The notes under the pieces: model-generated | Told to the model about the DNA's origin: nothing | Database searches by the model: none | The model's input: only the letters and a program-made list of their open reading frames with translations | Shown: piece after piece, positions 26,263-35,141 of the stretch | Position numbering within the stretch: the first letter of the stretch is position 1 | Layout of the letters: every line of letters starts with the position of its first letter | Made by a program: the position numbers and the translations under genes | Assembly: GCF_900088535.1 (NCBI RefSeq) | Contig: NZ_LT578417.1 | Location: forward strand, 248,001-312,000 | From: Cyanobium sp. NIES-981 | Lineage (GTDB): Bacteria; Cyanobacteriota; Cyanobacteriia; PCC-6307; Cyanobiaceae | Direction: 5' to 3' | DNA: 64,000 nucleotides

Positions 26263-26642
26263 CGTTCCGCCCTGCCGGGTCGCTGCCAGCATCCGGAGGT
26301 GATGCGGGGCGAGTGGCGCACCTGGTGGGAGCGCCCCAGGTACACCCAGGCCGGCTCACCCGTGCTGAGTTCCAGCCAGTGGCGCTCGAACAGCCGGGGG
26401 GCGCCCTCGAGCCGATCCAGGGCGTCCAGCGCGGCGGCACTCACCGCGAAGACCTCACCCCGCACGGCCGCCTCGGCCCCTGGGGAAGGTGCCAGCACCG
26501 CCATCGGAAAGGGCCCGAGGTCGTAGAGCCAGGCGCCAGGCAGTGCGGCTTCGCTGAGGAATCGCTCCCGTTGCAGCCAGGCGTGATTGGCCATGCCCCG
26601 CTTGAGCGTGCCGTAGACGAACACCGGCTGCCCCTGCACCAC
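26250..26642 (-). CDS. Gamma-glutamylcyclotransferase (GGCT/AIG2-like) family protein
   Basis: About 130 aa. The N-terminus has VFVYGTLKRGMANH, the YGTL motif of the family; an acidic catalytic candidate lies in LDRLEGAPRLFERHW. The frame extends further upstream, but a GTG at 26642 (or 26639) places the start directly before the motif. The family cyclises gamma-glutamyl amines or peptides to 5-oxoproline. Two GS-like ligases that could make gamma-glutamyl amides are found in the first 11 kb, but they are too distant for a direct link. Confidence 0.8.
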   Translation of the reverse strand: MVQGQPVFVYGTLKRGMANHAWLQRERFLSEAALPGAWLYDLGPFPMAVLAPSPGAEAAVRGEVFAVSAAALDALDRLEGAPRLFERHWLELSTGEPAWVYLGRSHQVRHSPRITSGCWQRPGRAERWTA

Positions 26643-26694
26643 CCTGTGCCCCGATCCCGTGCCCCAATAATGGAGCCGGTGTGCTTTCGCTGTG

Positions 26695-26775
26695 ATGACT
26701 CTGGCCCTGTTGATTGCGCTGGCGGGCTCCCTGGCCCTGATGGCGTTCATCGTGCGGAAGCTGGAGAAAGCCTGA
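26695..26775 (+). CDS. Very small single-pass membrane peptide (26 aa)
   Basis: ATG at 26695 encodes a 26-residue peptide with one hydrophobic helix (LALLIALAGSLALMAFIV) and a basic/acidic C-terminal tail RKLEKA. The form is that of small thylakoid subunits (PetL, PsaM or PsbX size class), but it matches none that I know. A CAATAAT stretch at 26665-26671 might be a -10. It stands divergent from the GGCT-like gene. Confidence 0.35.
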   Translation: MTLALLIALAGSLALMAFIVRKLEKA

Positions 26776-26782
26776 GCGGCTT

Positions 26783-28779
26783 TCAGCCGGAGTTCCGCCG
26801 GCGGGTTTCGGCCAGGTGCACCTGCCGTCCGGGAGTGCGTTTGGCCACGTACATGGCATTGTCCGCCGCCACCATCAGGTCGTCGATCGACTCGCCGTGA
26901 TCCGGATAGCGGGCGATCCCCACGCTGGCTGAGAGCGCCATCCCCGCCCCCAGATCCCCCAGGGAGCTGCCGCAGGCCGTCACCAGTTTGTTGGCGAGGG
27001 TCACGAGCTCATCCAGGTTGCCGGCATCGGGCACCAGCACCACGAACTCGTCGCCTCCCTGGCGGCAGAGCAGATCGCTCTGGCGCAACACCGCCTGCAG
27101 GCGCTGGCCCACCAGCTGCAGCACCCGGTCACCCACGGCATGGCCGTAGCGGTCGTTCACCTCCTTGAAGCCGTCGAGATCGAGATAGAGCAGGCCGATG
27201 GCGCGTCCGTAGCGCTTCGCCAGCAGCAGATCCCGCTCCAGGTGCTGCATCAGCAGGGCCCGGTTGGCCAGACCGGTGAGGGTGTCATGGAGCGCCTGGT
27301 GCCGCACCATCTCGTCGGCCGCGTGGCGCTCGGTGATGTCCTGCAGGAAACCCACCAGGTAGCGCGGCTGGAGGGCCTCGTCGCGCACGGTGGTGATCGA
27401 GAGATGGTGGCGGCGCATCTCTCCGCTGCGCACGCGGTTCCAGAGGTCACCCTGCCAGCAGCCCCGCTGCTGCACCCCCTGCCAGAGGTCCCTGTAAAAC
27501 GCGGGGCTGTGCCGCTCCGACCTGAGCAGATCGGCCGTCTGCGTCTGGATCTCCGACAGGCGGTAGCCGGTGAGCTGGGTGAAGGCGTTGTTGGCCATCA
27601 GGATCCTGCCGGCCGGATCGGTCACCACGATGCCCTGGTCACTGGCGTCGAACACCGTGCTGGCGAGGGCCCGTTCCCGCGCCGCCGCTTCACTCACGGC
27701 CAGGGCTTCGCGGGTGGTGCGCTGGTTGCTGGCCAGCAGATGGGCGGCCATGGCGGCCACCAGGCTGGCGCTCAGGCCACAGAGGAGCACGGCCCAGAAG
27801 GTTGGGGTGAGGCCGGCGCGGCTCGCCTGATCCGGCCCGAGGATCACCTGCACCGTCCAGCGCCTGCCGGCCAGCTCCAGGGTGTCCTGAGCGTTGACCT
27901 GCTGCTGCCAGCCATCCCCCCCTCGCTGAGGTTGGAGTAGAGCAGGGTGGCCTCGCCATCCCCGCTGCGGTCGATGACGCGGACCGTCGCCCCCGCCAGG
28001 GCGGCCTGGTTCACGCTGGCCAGCACCCCCTCGAACAGGTCCTTCAGCCCCACGGGGGCGTAGGCCCAGCCGAGCAGCGTGTCGCGTTCCCGGCGGATCG
28101 GCATGAACAGCACCACACCGGGCTGGTTCTGCCGGAGGGTGCCCTGCTGCAGCTTCAGTGCCGCGGAGAGGGTGGCGGAGCCGCTGCGGGCCGCCGCCTG
28201 CATGGCTTGCCGAAGCACCGGCGTGGTGAGCATGTCGAAGCCGAAGGCCTGCCGATCGCCACGGTTGGCGGGCTCCAGAAACTCGATCGCCGTGTACTCC
28301 GGGCGTGGACCGGCGGGCAGCACCCGGAACCCAGGGAACCCCCCGGCCCGCATGCGCGCTTCGAACGGCTGCCGCTCCGCGGGGGTGAGGAAGCGGGCAA
28401 ACCCCATCCCCTGCATGCCGTTCACCGCATCCCGGCCGCTGACGGGGATGCTGAGCGTGGCGTAGAAGCGCCCGAACTCCTCGCGGGTCACGGTGCTCGA
28501 GGCGTTGAACAGCGCCACCACGGAGGCCAGGGCGGCCGCGTTCACCTCCAGCCTGGCGCGGATCGCATCACTCACCTGGGTGAGCAGGGCCCGCTCCTGC
28601 CTGCTGTGCCCAGCCGCCCCGAAGCGGCGCGTGAGCTCCGTGATGGCCGCAGTGGCCAGCAGCCCGCTCAGCAGCACGGCCGTGGCCAGTCGATCGATCT
28701 GCCAGGCCCCCGCTGCTCTGAGCCAGGGCCTGGGGGCCGCATCCGGCATCGGCTTGGAAGGGAAGGGGCGGGCGTCCAC
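26783..28779 (-). pseudogene. CHASE-PAS-GGDEF diguanylate cyclase split by a G-run frameshift
   Basis: Two overlapping frames together read as one membrane sensor. The first (28779 to 27844) has a short N-terminus, a membrane helix and an extracytoplasmic CHASE domain ending ATLLYSNLSEGG. The second frame, open to 26783, supplies WTVQVILG, a second helix, a PAS domain with ITERHAADEM, and a GGDEF domain with an intact active site (RQGGDEF) and an upstream RQSD inhibitory site. The break is at a run of seven G (minus strand; C at 27916-27922): eight would restore DGWQQQVNAQDTLELAGRRW. It is a sequencing slip, a phase-variable tract or a real mutation. The product would make c-di-GMP in response to an outside ligand. 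Confidence 0.75.
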
Positions 28780-28796
28780 CTCTGAACCACTCCTTG

Positions 28797-31286
28797 CTAG
28801 CAGCCTTCCTGGCGTTCGGCCTGCTCCCGCAGGCGTTGCAGCCGCGCCAGCAGGGATTCATTGCTCATCCGGTTGTTCAGCCGCTCCGCCAGCAACGGGA
28901 AGGCCAGCGGCCCGGGCCGGGGGGTGCGTTGCAGCAGCAGCCGGCAGCCCATCAGCCGCTGCAGGGCCGCGGCGATGCGCGGCAGCTCCAGCTGCTCGGC
29001 CAGCACCTCGGCGCGGGCCTGGGCCAGCAGCAGATTGCCGGGCTCATGGCGCTCGAACACGTCGTACAGCAGGGCCGCACTGATCTGCAGCTGGCCGCCG
29101 CTGCGGTTCTGGCCGGGATAGCCGTTCAGCACCAGCCCGCTGATCTGGGCGATGGCCCGGAAGCGCCGCCGGCTCAGTTCCGACACGTTGACGGCCTGCT
29201 CCAGATGGGTCTCCAGCTCGCGGCTGTCGAGCAGGGCATCGGCGTGCTCCTCGAACAGCGCCTCGAAGCGGTAGCCCCGCGGCGCCAGCAGCTCGAAGCC
29301 GTAGTCGTTCACCGACACGGTGATGGTGGTGGGGGCGTGGCGGGCCAGGCGCCAGGCCCAGAGAAAGCCGATCCCCTCGTGCACGAAGCGGCCCTCGAAG
29401 GGATAGGCGTAGAGGTGGCTGCCTTCGCGGCTGCTGCACAGCTCCACCAGGAACTCCGTGCTGCGGGGCAGGGCGGAGAGCTCGGCCTGGCGGCGGAGCA
29501 GGGGTTCGAGGGCCTGGAGTTCCGGCGTGTCGAGAGCGTTGCTGTCCTCCGCGCCCAGGGCCCGGGCGGCCCGGTCCACCTCCTGGCGCAGGTGGTGGCT
29601 GAGCAGGTCGGAGAGGGCCATCTGGCCGCCGGCCCAGGCGGGCACGGCCTGGCTCTTGCGGGTGGTGGCCTTCACCTGGGCCGTCATCTCCCGCAGCCGC
29701 ACGAACTCCAGCTGCCGCCCGGCGAAGAAGAACACATCGCCCGGCTTGAGCCGGCTGATGAAGGTCTCCTCCACATGGCCCAGCACCGCTCCGCGCACCA
29801 CCCGCACGGTGACGGCGCGATCGGCGGTGATCGTGCCGATGTTGAGCCGGTGCAGCCGGGCGATGGCCGGTTCGCTCACCACCAGCCGTTCAGCCTCGCC
29901 GTGTCCCACCCGCTTGAGCTTGCGGTAGCGGGGATAGGCGCCCAGACAGTCGCCGCCCTGTTCCAGAAACTGCAGGCACCAGCGCCAGCTGGCCTCGGAG
30001 AGGCGGCGGTAGCTCCAGGCGCTGCGCACCGTGGCGAGCTCCTGCTCGGGGTGGAAGCCGGGGCCGCAGGCCAGGCTGGTGAGGTGCTGCAGCAGCACGT
30101 CGATCGGGGCCTGGGGCGGGCGGCGCTCCTCCACCAGGCCGTCGGCGAGGCCGCGCCGCATGGCGCTCACCTCCAGCAGCTCCAGGGCGTTGGTGGGCAT
30201 GAACAGCACCTGGGAGGTGCCGCCGGGAAGATGGGCGCTGCGGCCCGCCCGCTGCAGCAGCCGCGCCAGGTTCTTGGCGCTGCCGATCTGCACCACCCGC
30301 TCCACCGGCTGGAAGTCCACACCCAGGTCGAGCGAGCTGGTGCACACCACCCAGCGCAGGCCCCCGGCCTTCACGCCGGCTTCGATCGCCTCCCGCTCGG
30401 CCCGGTCGATGGCGCTGTGGTGCAGGGCGAGGGAGCCCTCCATCTCGGGGCAGGCGTAGCGCAGGCACTGGTGCCAGCGCTCGGCCTGGTTGCGGGTGTT
30501 GGTGAACAGCAGGGTGGACACGCCGGGCTCGAGGGCCGCCACCAGCTCCTCGTACATGCGCAGCCCCAGGTGGCCCGCCCAGGGGAAGCCGTCGATCCGC
30601 TCCGGCAGCAGGCTGCGGATGGCGGTGTCGCGCCGCAGCCTGGCCGTGATCAGCACCGGATCGGGCTTACCCCCGGCTCCCACGGCGGCCCGGGCCGCCT
30701 CCTCCAGGTTGCCGATCGTGGCGCTGATGGCCCAGGTGCGCAGGCCGGGGCGCTGCCGTCGCAGCCAGCTGAGGGCCAGTTCGCACTGGGACCCCCTCTT
30801 GCCGCCCATCAGCTCATGCCACTCATCCAGCACCACCGCCTCCAGGCCGCCGAACAGCTCCTCGGCCCTGGGGTTGGCCAGCAGCAGGCAGAGGGATTCC
30901 GGGGTGGTGATCAGGATCTCGGGGGGACGCCGCAGCTGCCGGGTGCGTTCACTGCCGGGGGTGTCGCCATTGCGGACCCCCAGCCGCAGCGGCCAGCCCA
31001 TGGCGCTGATCGGTGCCTGGATCGCCGCCGCCAGGTCGCGGCTGAGGGCCCGCAGGGGGGTGAGGTAGAGCAGCCGCAGGCCGGGCTGGGGATCCGCCAG
31101 CATCCGGGCGATCGGCCCCATCACCGCCGCGTAGGTCTTGCCGGAGCCGGTGGGCACCTGGATCAGGCCGGATCGGCCCTGCAGGTGGGCCTTCCAGCAC
31201 TGGCGCTGGAACGGCATCGGCCGCCAGCCCTGCCGGCGGAACCACGCCTCCACGGGCGCCAGCTGGGTCTGGATGGACGGCTTCAC
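28797..31286 (-). CDS. Lhr-like DEXH-box helicase (ligase-associated)
   Basis: About 829 aa from the GTG at 31286. Motif I PTGSGKT, motif II LDEWHELMGGKRG (DExH form), motif III SATIG and motif VI LLQRAGRSAHLPGG are present, followed by the long winged-helix and Lhr-specific C-terminal region (WRWCLQFLEQGG... and FEGRFVHEGIGF). Length and motifs fit the ligase-associated DEXH helicase of the PdeM/ligase/exonuclease repair group, not E. coli Lhr (about 1,500 aa). Its neighbour on one side is DUF350 and on the other the c-di-GMP gene, so the repair set is dispersed in this genome. Confidence 0.85.
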   Translation of the reverse strand: MKPSIQTQLAPVEAWFRRQGWRPMPFQRQCWKAHLQGRSGLIQVPTGSGKTYAAVMGPIARMLADPQPGLRLLYLTPLRALSRDLAAAIQAPISAMGWPLRLGVRNGDTPGSERTRQLRRPPEILITTPESLCLLLANPRAEELFGGLEAVVLDEWHELMGGKRGSQCELALSWLRRQRPGLRTWAISATIGNLEEAARAAVGAGGKPDPVLITARLRRDTAIRSLLPERIDGFPWAGHLGLRMYEELVAALEPGVSTLLFTNTRNQAERWHQCLRYACPEMEGSLALHHSAIDRAEREAIEAGVKAGGLRWVVCTSSLDLGVDFQPVERVVQIGSAKNLARLLQRAGRSAHLPGGTSQVLFMPTNALELLEVSAMRRGLADGLVEERRPPQAPIDVLLQHLTSLACGPGFHPEQELATVRSAWSYRRLSEASWRWCLQFLEQGGDCLGAYPRYRKLKRVGHGEAERLVVSEPAIARLHRLNIGTITADRAVTVRVVRGAVLGHVEETFISRLKPGDVFFFAGRQLEFVRLREMTAQVKATTRKSQAVPAWAGGQMALSDLLSHHLRQEVDRAARALGAEDSNALDTPELQALEPLLRRQAELSALPRSTEFLVELCSSREGSHLYAYPFEGRFVHEGIGFLWAWRLARHAPTTITVSVNDYGFELLAPRGYRFEALFEEHADALLDSRELETHLEQAVNVSELSRRRFRAIAQISGLVLNGYPGQNRSGGQLQISAALLYDVFERHEPGNLLLAQARAEVLAEQLELPRIAAALQRLMGCRLLLQRTPRPGPLAFPLLAERLNNRMSNESLLARLQRLREQAERQEGC

Positions 31287-31300
31287 CCCCAGGCGGCGGC

Positions 31301-31510
31301 TCAGGTGGCCAGCACGGTGACCACCACCGCGGCCACGGCCAGGATCACCGCCGCGAGCACCAGGCCGGCCGCCACGTTGCCCTGCCGGATCTCGGCGCGG
31401 TAATCGATCGGCGCCAGCCGGTCGAACAGCACGGTGCCGGCATAGATCAGCAGCACGCCCACCACGGTCCACCCCACCGTGAAGAGCAGCTGGAGCAGGG
31501 GTCGGGTCAT
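31301..31510 (-). CDS. DUF350 (UPF0719) small membrane protein
   Basis: 69 aa, two hydrophobic helices (LLFTVGWTVVGVLLIYAGTVLF and a second Ala/Val-rich helix), with the conserved IDYRAEIRQGNVAAGLVLA between them. It is divergent from the four-gene plus-strand operon that starts at 31580. DUF350 genes are often near DUF4178 and spermidine-synthase-like genes, and both are here. Confidence 0.8.
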   Translation of the reverse strand: MTRPLLQLLFTVGWTVVGVLLIYAGTVLFDRLAPIDYRAEIRQGNVAAGLVLAAVILAVAAVVVTVLAT

Positions 31511-31579
31511 CGGTGGGGACGGGTGCGGTGGGTCGTGCCGCCGCTCGTAGGGTACCCAGGCTCGCCGGCCCGCAGCGCG

Positions 31580-32674
31580 ATGCCGCCGCCCGTTTTCCCC
31601 AGCGCCGCCGGCGGACCCCCCGATGCCAGTGCCGTGCCTGGCGCCGAGGTCATGCCTGGGGGCAATGCCGTGGTGCGCTGGCCCCAGCTGGCCCTGCTGC
31701 TGCCGCTGCTGCCCCTGCTGCTGCTGCTGGCCTCGCTGCTCACCCCCCGCCAGCGGCAGCTGCTGATCCTTGACGATGCCGTGCCCGTGATCAGCCGGCC
31801 GTTCCGGCTGGAGGCGGGCTGGCTGGGCAGCCCCCGCCTGGACCTGCAGCCGGAACTCCCCCCCAACAGCGCCATGGGGCTGGCCGTGGATCTGCTGGAC
31901 GCGGCCGGCCGGCCGGTGCTCCAGCTCAGCAAGGCGGGCTGGCGCGAACGGGGCACCTGGCAGGAGGACGGGGAGAGCGGCACCTATGACGAGCAGGACG
32001 CCGACCTGGTGCTGGCCCTGCGCCCGCCCGTCAGCGGCGACTACCGCCTGAGGCTGGTGCGGGAGGAGCTGGAGGGTGCCACGGGTGCGGAGGTGCCCGG
32101 GCCGTTGCGGGTGTGGCTGGGTGTGCGCAACCACAGCGTGGACCGGGGCCTGCTGCTGATCACGGCCTTCAGCAGTGCCCTGCTGGCCCGGATCCTGTGG
32201 TCGGCGGTGTACGGCGACTGCCGGCTGCGCCGGCGGGTGCGCGGCGATGAGGCGAGCCTGGCCCTGCGGGAGGTGCTCGGCGGTGCGGGCCTGCTTCGGG
32301 TGGTGGTGCACGCCCGCTACGAGGAGCCCGATCACCCGCCGCTCTCCCGCCGGAATCCGCCGGCCGAGGTGCCCCTGGAGCTCCGGCTCACCGATGACCG
32401 GGGCCGGGTGCTGCTCCAGGAGAACCGCACCGTGCGTCTGCAGAAGTGGAGCGGGGAGGACGACAGCTGGTGGACCCTGACCAGCCGCTGGCATCTGCAC
32501 CTGGCCGAACCCGGCAGTGTGCGGGTCCGGACCGCCCTGCCGGCGGAACTGGCCGGGGGCGGGCTGGAGCTCGAGTGGATCGATCTGCTGGTGGAGGACG
32601 GCGTGGTCACCCCCTGGCTGGTGCCGGCCACCGCGCTGGCCGCTGCCGGCCTGCCCGCCGGGGCGGGGAGCTAG
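31580..32674 (+). CDS. Membrane-anchored unknown protein of the DUF350/DUF4178 operon
   Basis: About 364 aa. The N-terminal segment has a membrane helix (LALLLPLLPLLLLLASLL), followed by a beta-rich, probably external, domain (SRPFRLEAGWLG... SGDYRLRLVREELE), a second helix (ITAFSSALLARILWSAVYGD), then a soluble domain with a likely jelly-roll pattern (PAEVPLELRLTDDRGRVL and SVRVRTALPAELAG). I do not know the family by name. It starts a compact plus-strand operon, 6 bp before the next gene. Met at 31652 is an alternative start. Confidence 0.55.
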   Translation: MPPPVFPSAAGGPPDASAVPGAEVMPGGNAVVRWPQLALLLPLLPLLLLLASLLTPRQRQLLILDDAVPVISRPFRLEAGWLGSPRLDLQPELPPNSAMGLAVDLLDAAGRPVLQLSKAGWRERGTWQEDGESGTYDEQDADLVLALRPPVSGDYRLRLVREELEGATGAEVPGPLRVWLGVRNHSVDRGLLLITAFSSALLARILWSAVYGDCRLRRRVRGDEASLALREVLGGAGLLRVVVHARYEEPDHPPLSRRNPPAEVPLELRLTDDRGRVLLQENRTVRLQKWSGEDDSWWTLTSRWHLHLAEPGSVRVRTALPAELAGGGLELEWIDLLVEDGVVTPWLVPATALAAAGLPAGAGS

Positions 32675-32680
32675 ATCACC

Positions 32681-32914
32681 GTGGTGGAACGCTCCCTGAT
32701 CCTCGGCCTGCTGCTGGCCTCGGTGCTGGTCGGCACCGGGCTGGCGATCACCCGGCCCCTGCTCTACCGGCTCGGCCAGGAGGGGGCTCCCCGGGCCAGT
32801 TCCTCCAGCGGCGTGAGCTACCGGGGCCGCTACCGCGGCGGCGCCTGGACGGCCGTGCCCGGCCGCCGCGACTGGGGGGGCTTCCAGGGCCGCGGGCCCG
32901 GCGGCGCCAAGTGA
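32681..32914 (+). CDS. Small membrane protein with Gly/Arg-rich tail (DUF4247-like)
   Basis: 77 aa: one membrane helix (SLILGLLLASVLVGTGLAI), then a short tail with SSSSGVSYRGRYRGG and ending GGFQGRGPGGAK. The Gly-rich end is like DUF4247 proteins that occur in operons with DUF350 and DUF4178 genes; this is recall from pattern, not a search. Its stop overlaps the GTG of the next gene (GTGA). Confidence 0.5.
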   Translation: MVERSLILGLLLASVLVGTGLAITRPLLYRLGQEGAPRASSSSGVSYRGRYRGGAWTAVPGRRDWGGFQGRGPGGAK

Positions 32915-34490
32915 ACCCCGGGACCGGGCCGCCGCCGCGGGGGAAGACCCAGGCGAAGACCCGGGCGCTCTCCCCGGCTCAGGTGCGGCTGCTGCTGCTG
33001 AGCGCCGCCCTCTCCTCGGCCGTGGGGCTGGTGCTGCAGCTGCTGCTGGTGACCCAGGCCAGCTATCTGGCCGGCGATGCGGCCCTGGCCACCGGCGTGG
33101 TGGTGGGCACCTTCCTGGCGGCCATGGGCCTGGGGGCCTGGCTCAGCCAGTTCGTGGCGGTGGGGCCGGGAGCGCAGGCCTCCCTGCTGCGGGCCTTCGT
33201 GGTGGTGGAGCTGTGCCTCAGCCCGCTGTGCCTGTTCGGGCCGCTGGCCCTGTTCAGCCTGTTCGCCGCCGATGGGCCGCTGTGGCTGGCCCTGGTGCTG
33301 CTCACCCTGGCGGTGGGGGGCTCGGCGGTATGGAGCTGCCCCTGCTCACACGCCTGCTGGAGGGCCAGGAGCAGCTGCGCCGGGCCCTGGCCCAGGTGCT
33401 GGCCCTCGACTACCTCGGCGCCCTGCTCGGCTCCCTGGCCCTCCCGCTGCTGCTGCTGCCCTGGCTCGGCCTGCTGCCCACCGCCGCCCTGCTGGCCCTG
33501 GTGCCCCTGCTCTGCAGCGGCGCCCTCTGCTGGGCCTTCCCCGGCCTGCGCCGCTGGCGCTGGCCCGTGGCCGCGGCCCTGCCGCTGGCCGGCGTGGCGG
33601 CCCTGCTGGTGGCGCCGCTGGGCGACCGGGTGGAGGACGGGCTCTACGACGATCCGGTGATCGGCCGGCTGCAGACCCGCCACCAGCGCATCGTGCTCAC
33701 GCGCCGCCGGGACGATCTGCGGGTCTACCTCGATGGCAACCTGCAGTTCTCCAGCGTCGATGAATACCGCTACCACGAGGCCCTGGTGCATCCCGCCATG
33801 GCCCTGCACGGCCGGCCCCGGCGCGTGCTGCTGCTCGGCGCGGGGGATGGGCTGGCGCTGCGGGAGATCCTGCGCTGGCCGGATCTGCAGCGGGTGGACC
33901 TGGTGGAGCTGGATCCGGCGATGCTGCGCCTGGCCCGCCGCCACCCGCTGCTGCGGCGGCTCAACGGCGCCAGCCTCGACGATCCCCGGGTGCACGTGCA
34001 CGTGGGCGACGCCCTGGCCCTGGTGCCCGGCCTGCCCGGCCGCTACGACGTGATCATCGCCGACTTCCCCGATCCCGCCACCCCGGCCCTGGCCCGGCTC
34101 TACAGCCTGGGCTTCTACGGCCGCCTGCTGGGGCGGCTGGCCCCCGGCGGGCTGGTGGTGACCCAGGCCTCCACGCCCTTCTTCACCCCGCGGGTGCTGG
34201 CCTCCATCCAGGCCACCTTCGAGGCCCTGGGCCTCGACACCCGGCCCTACAGCGTCACGGTGCCGAGCTTCGGGCCCTGGGGCTTCGTGCTCGCCCACCG
34301 GCCCACGGCGACCCTCGCCGCCGGCGACCTGCCCTTCCAGGCCCGCTGGCTCGACCGGGCCCAGCTGCGCCATCTGTTCGACCTGCCCCGGGATCTGCGG
34401 CCGGGCCCCGGGGAGCCGGTGGAGCCCAACCGGCTGGTGCTGCCCGTGCTGGTGGACTACCAGCGCCAGAGCCGCTGGCGCTCCGACTGA
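32911..34490 (+). pseudogene. Membrane-bound spermidine synthase-like protein, frameshifted in a G run
   Basis: The frame from GTG 32911 encodes the first membrane helices up to LLTLAVGGSA, then goes out of frame. The rest continues in the next frame from GGMELPLLTRLLEGQ to 34490. The break is at a run of six G (33315-33320); seven would give AVGGLGGMELPLLTRLL, the normal sequence. The remainder has more helices and a C-terminal aminopropyltransferase domain: LDGNLQFSSVDEYRYHE, LLLGAGDGLALREIL and YDVIIADFPDP. These are the SpeE fold motifs with the catalytic Asp kept. A sequencing error is likely. No SpeD is present. It is part of the DUF350/DUF4178 operon, so it may modify a membrane component and not make free spermidine. 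Confidence 0.72.
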
Positions 34491-34556
34491 GGAGCCTGCG
34501 ATCCGGTGGGCGTCCTGTGCGGTGCCGATAAGGTGCGGTGCTGACTCTCCGGGGCC

Positions 34557-35141
34557 ATGGCCGTGCTGGTGCTTCTGGTGCTGGTGGCCGCGGCCGCCCT
34601 GCTGCTGGCGGTGCAGCGCCAGCGACGGCTGCGCGCCCAGGGCCGCCGCGCCGTGCTGCGGGAGCGCACCCTGTTCGATCTGCAGCTGGGCGACATCGTG
34701 CAGGCCGACGGCCGTGACTGGGTGGTGGAGGACCGGCTCCTCTACGAGGAGGAGGGGTTCCAGTGGCTGGAGTATCTCCTGCGCGACGGCGAGGAGGGCC
34801 GCTGGCTGGTGGTGAACGAGGACGACTGGCTGGAGGTGAGCTGGCTGCAATCGGTGCCGTTCTCGCCCCCCCTGCCCCTGCCCCGCCAGCTGGAGTGGGA
34901 GGGAGAGGGCCTCACGCTCAGGGAGCAGGGCCGGGCCACGGTGACCGCCCGGCTGCGCACCCTCAACAAGCGCCCCGGCCAGTGCCGCTATGCCGACTAC
35001 CTGGGCAGCGGCGGCCGGGTGCTCTGCGTGGAGCTCTGGGGCAGCGGCGAGGATCAGGAGGCCGAGGTGAGCGCCGGCCACCGGATCGACCCCAGCAGCC
35101 TCACCCTGCTGCCGGGGGATGGCCGCTCGGTGTACCGCTGA
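34557..35141 (+). CDS. DUF4178 domain protein
   Basis: 194 aa: an N-terminal membrane helix, then a beta-rich domain with FDLQLGDIVQADGRDWVVEDRL, QWLEYLLRDGEEGRWLVV and NEDDWLEVSW, the pattern of DUF4178. It ends with a short segment (CVELWGSGEDQEAEV) that resembles the second half of the family. It follows the spermidine-synthase-like gene by 66 bp and overlaps the convergent ligase gene by 41 bp. Confidence 0.75.
   Translation: MAVLVLLVLVAAAALLLAVQRQRRLRAQGRRAVLRERTLFDLQLGDIVQADGRDWVVEDRLLYEEEGFQWLEYLLRDGEEGRWLVVNEDDWLEVSWLQSVPFSPPLPLPRQLEWEGEGLTLREQGRATVTARLRTLNKRPGQCRYADYLGSGGRVLCVELWGSGEDQEAEVSAGHRIDPSSLTLLPGDGRSVYR

Noticed and set aside
23747-26440. 897-residue frame on the minus strand
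   Set aside because: Antisense to the polyferredoxin gene, low-complexity Gln/Ala/Pro composition.
27916-27922. Programmed ribosomal frameshift in the CHASE-PAS-GGDEF gene
   Set aside because: A bare G tract with no clear stimulatory structure; a second G-run break in the window makes sequencing error more likely. Kept as a finding, not as a mechanism.
33063-35081. 672-residue frame on the minus strand
   Set aside because: Shadow of the spermidine-synthase-like and DUF4178 genes; composition is His/Gln/Gly repeats typical of antisense frames in GC-rich DNA.
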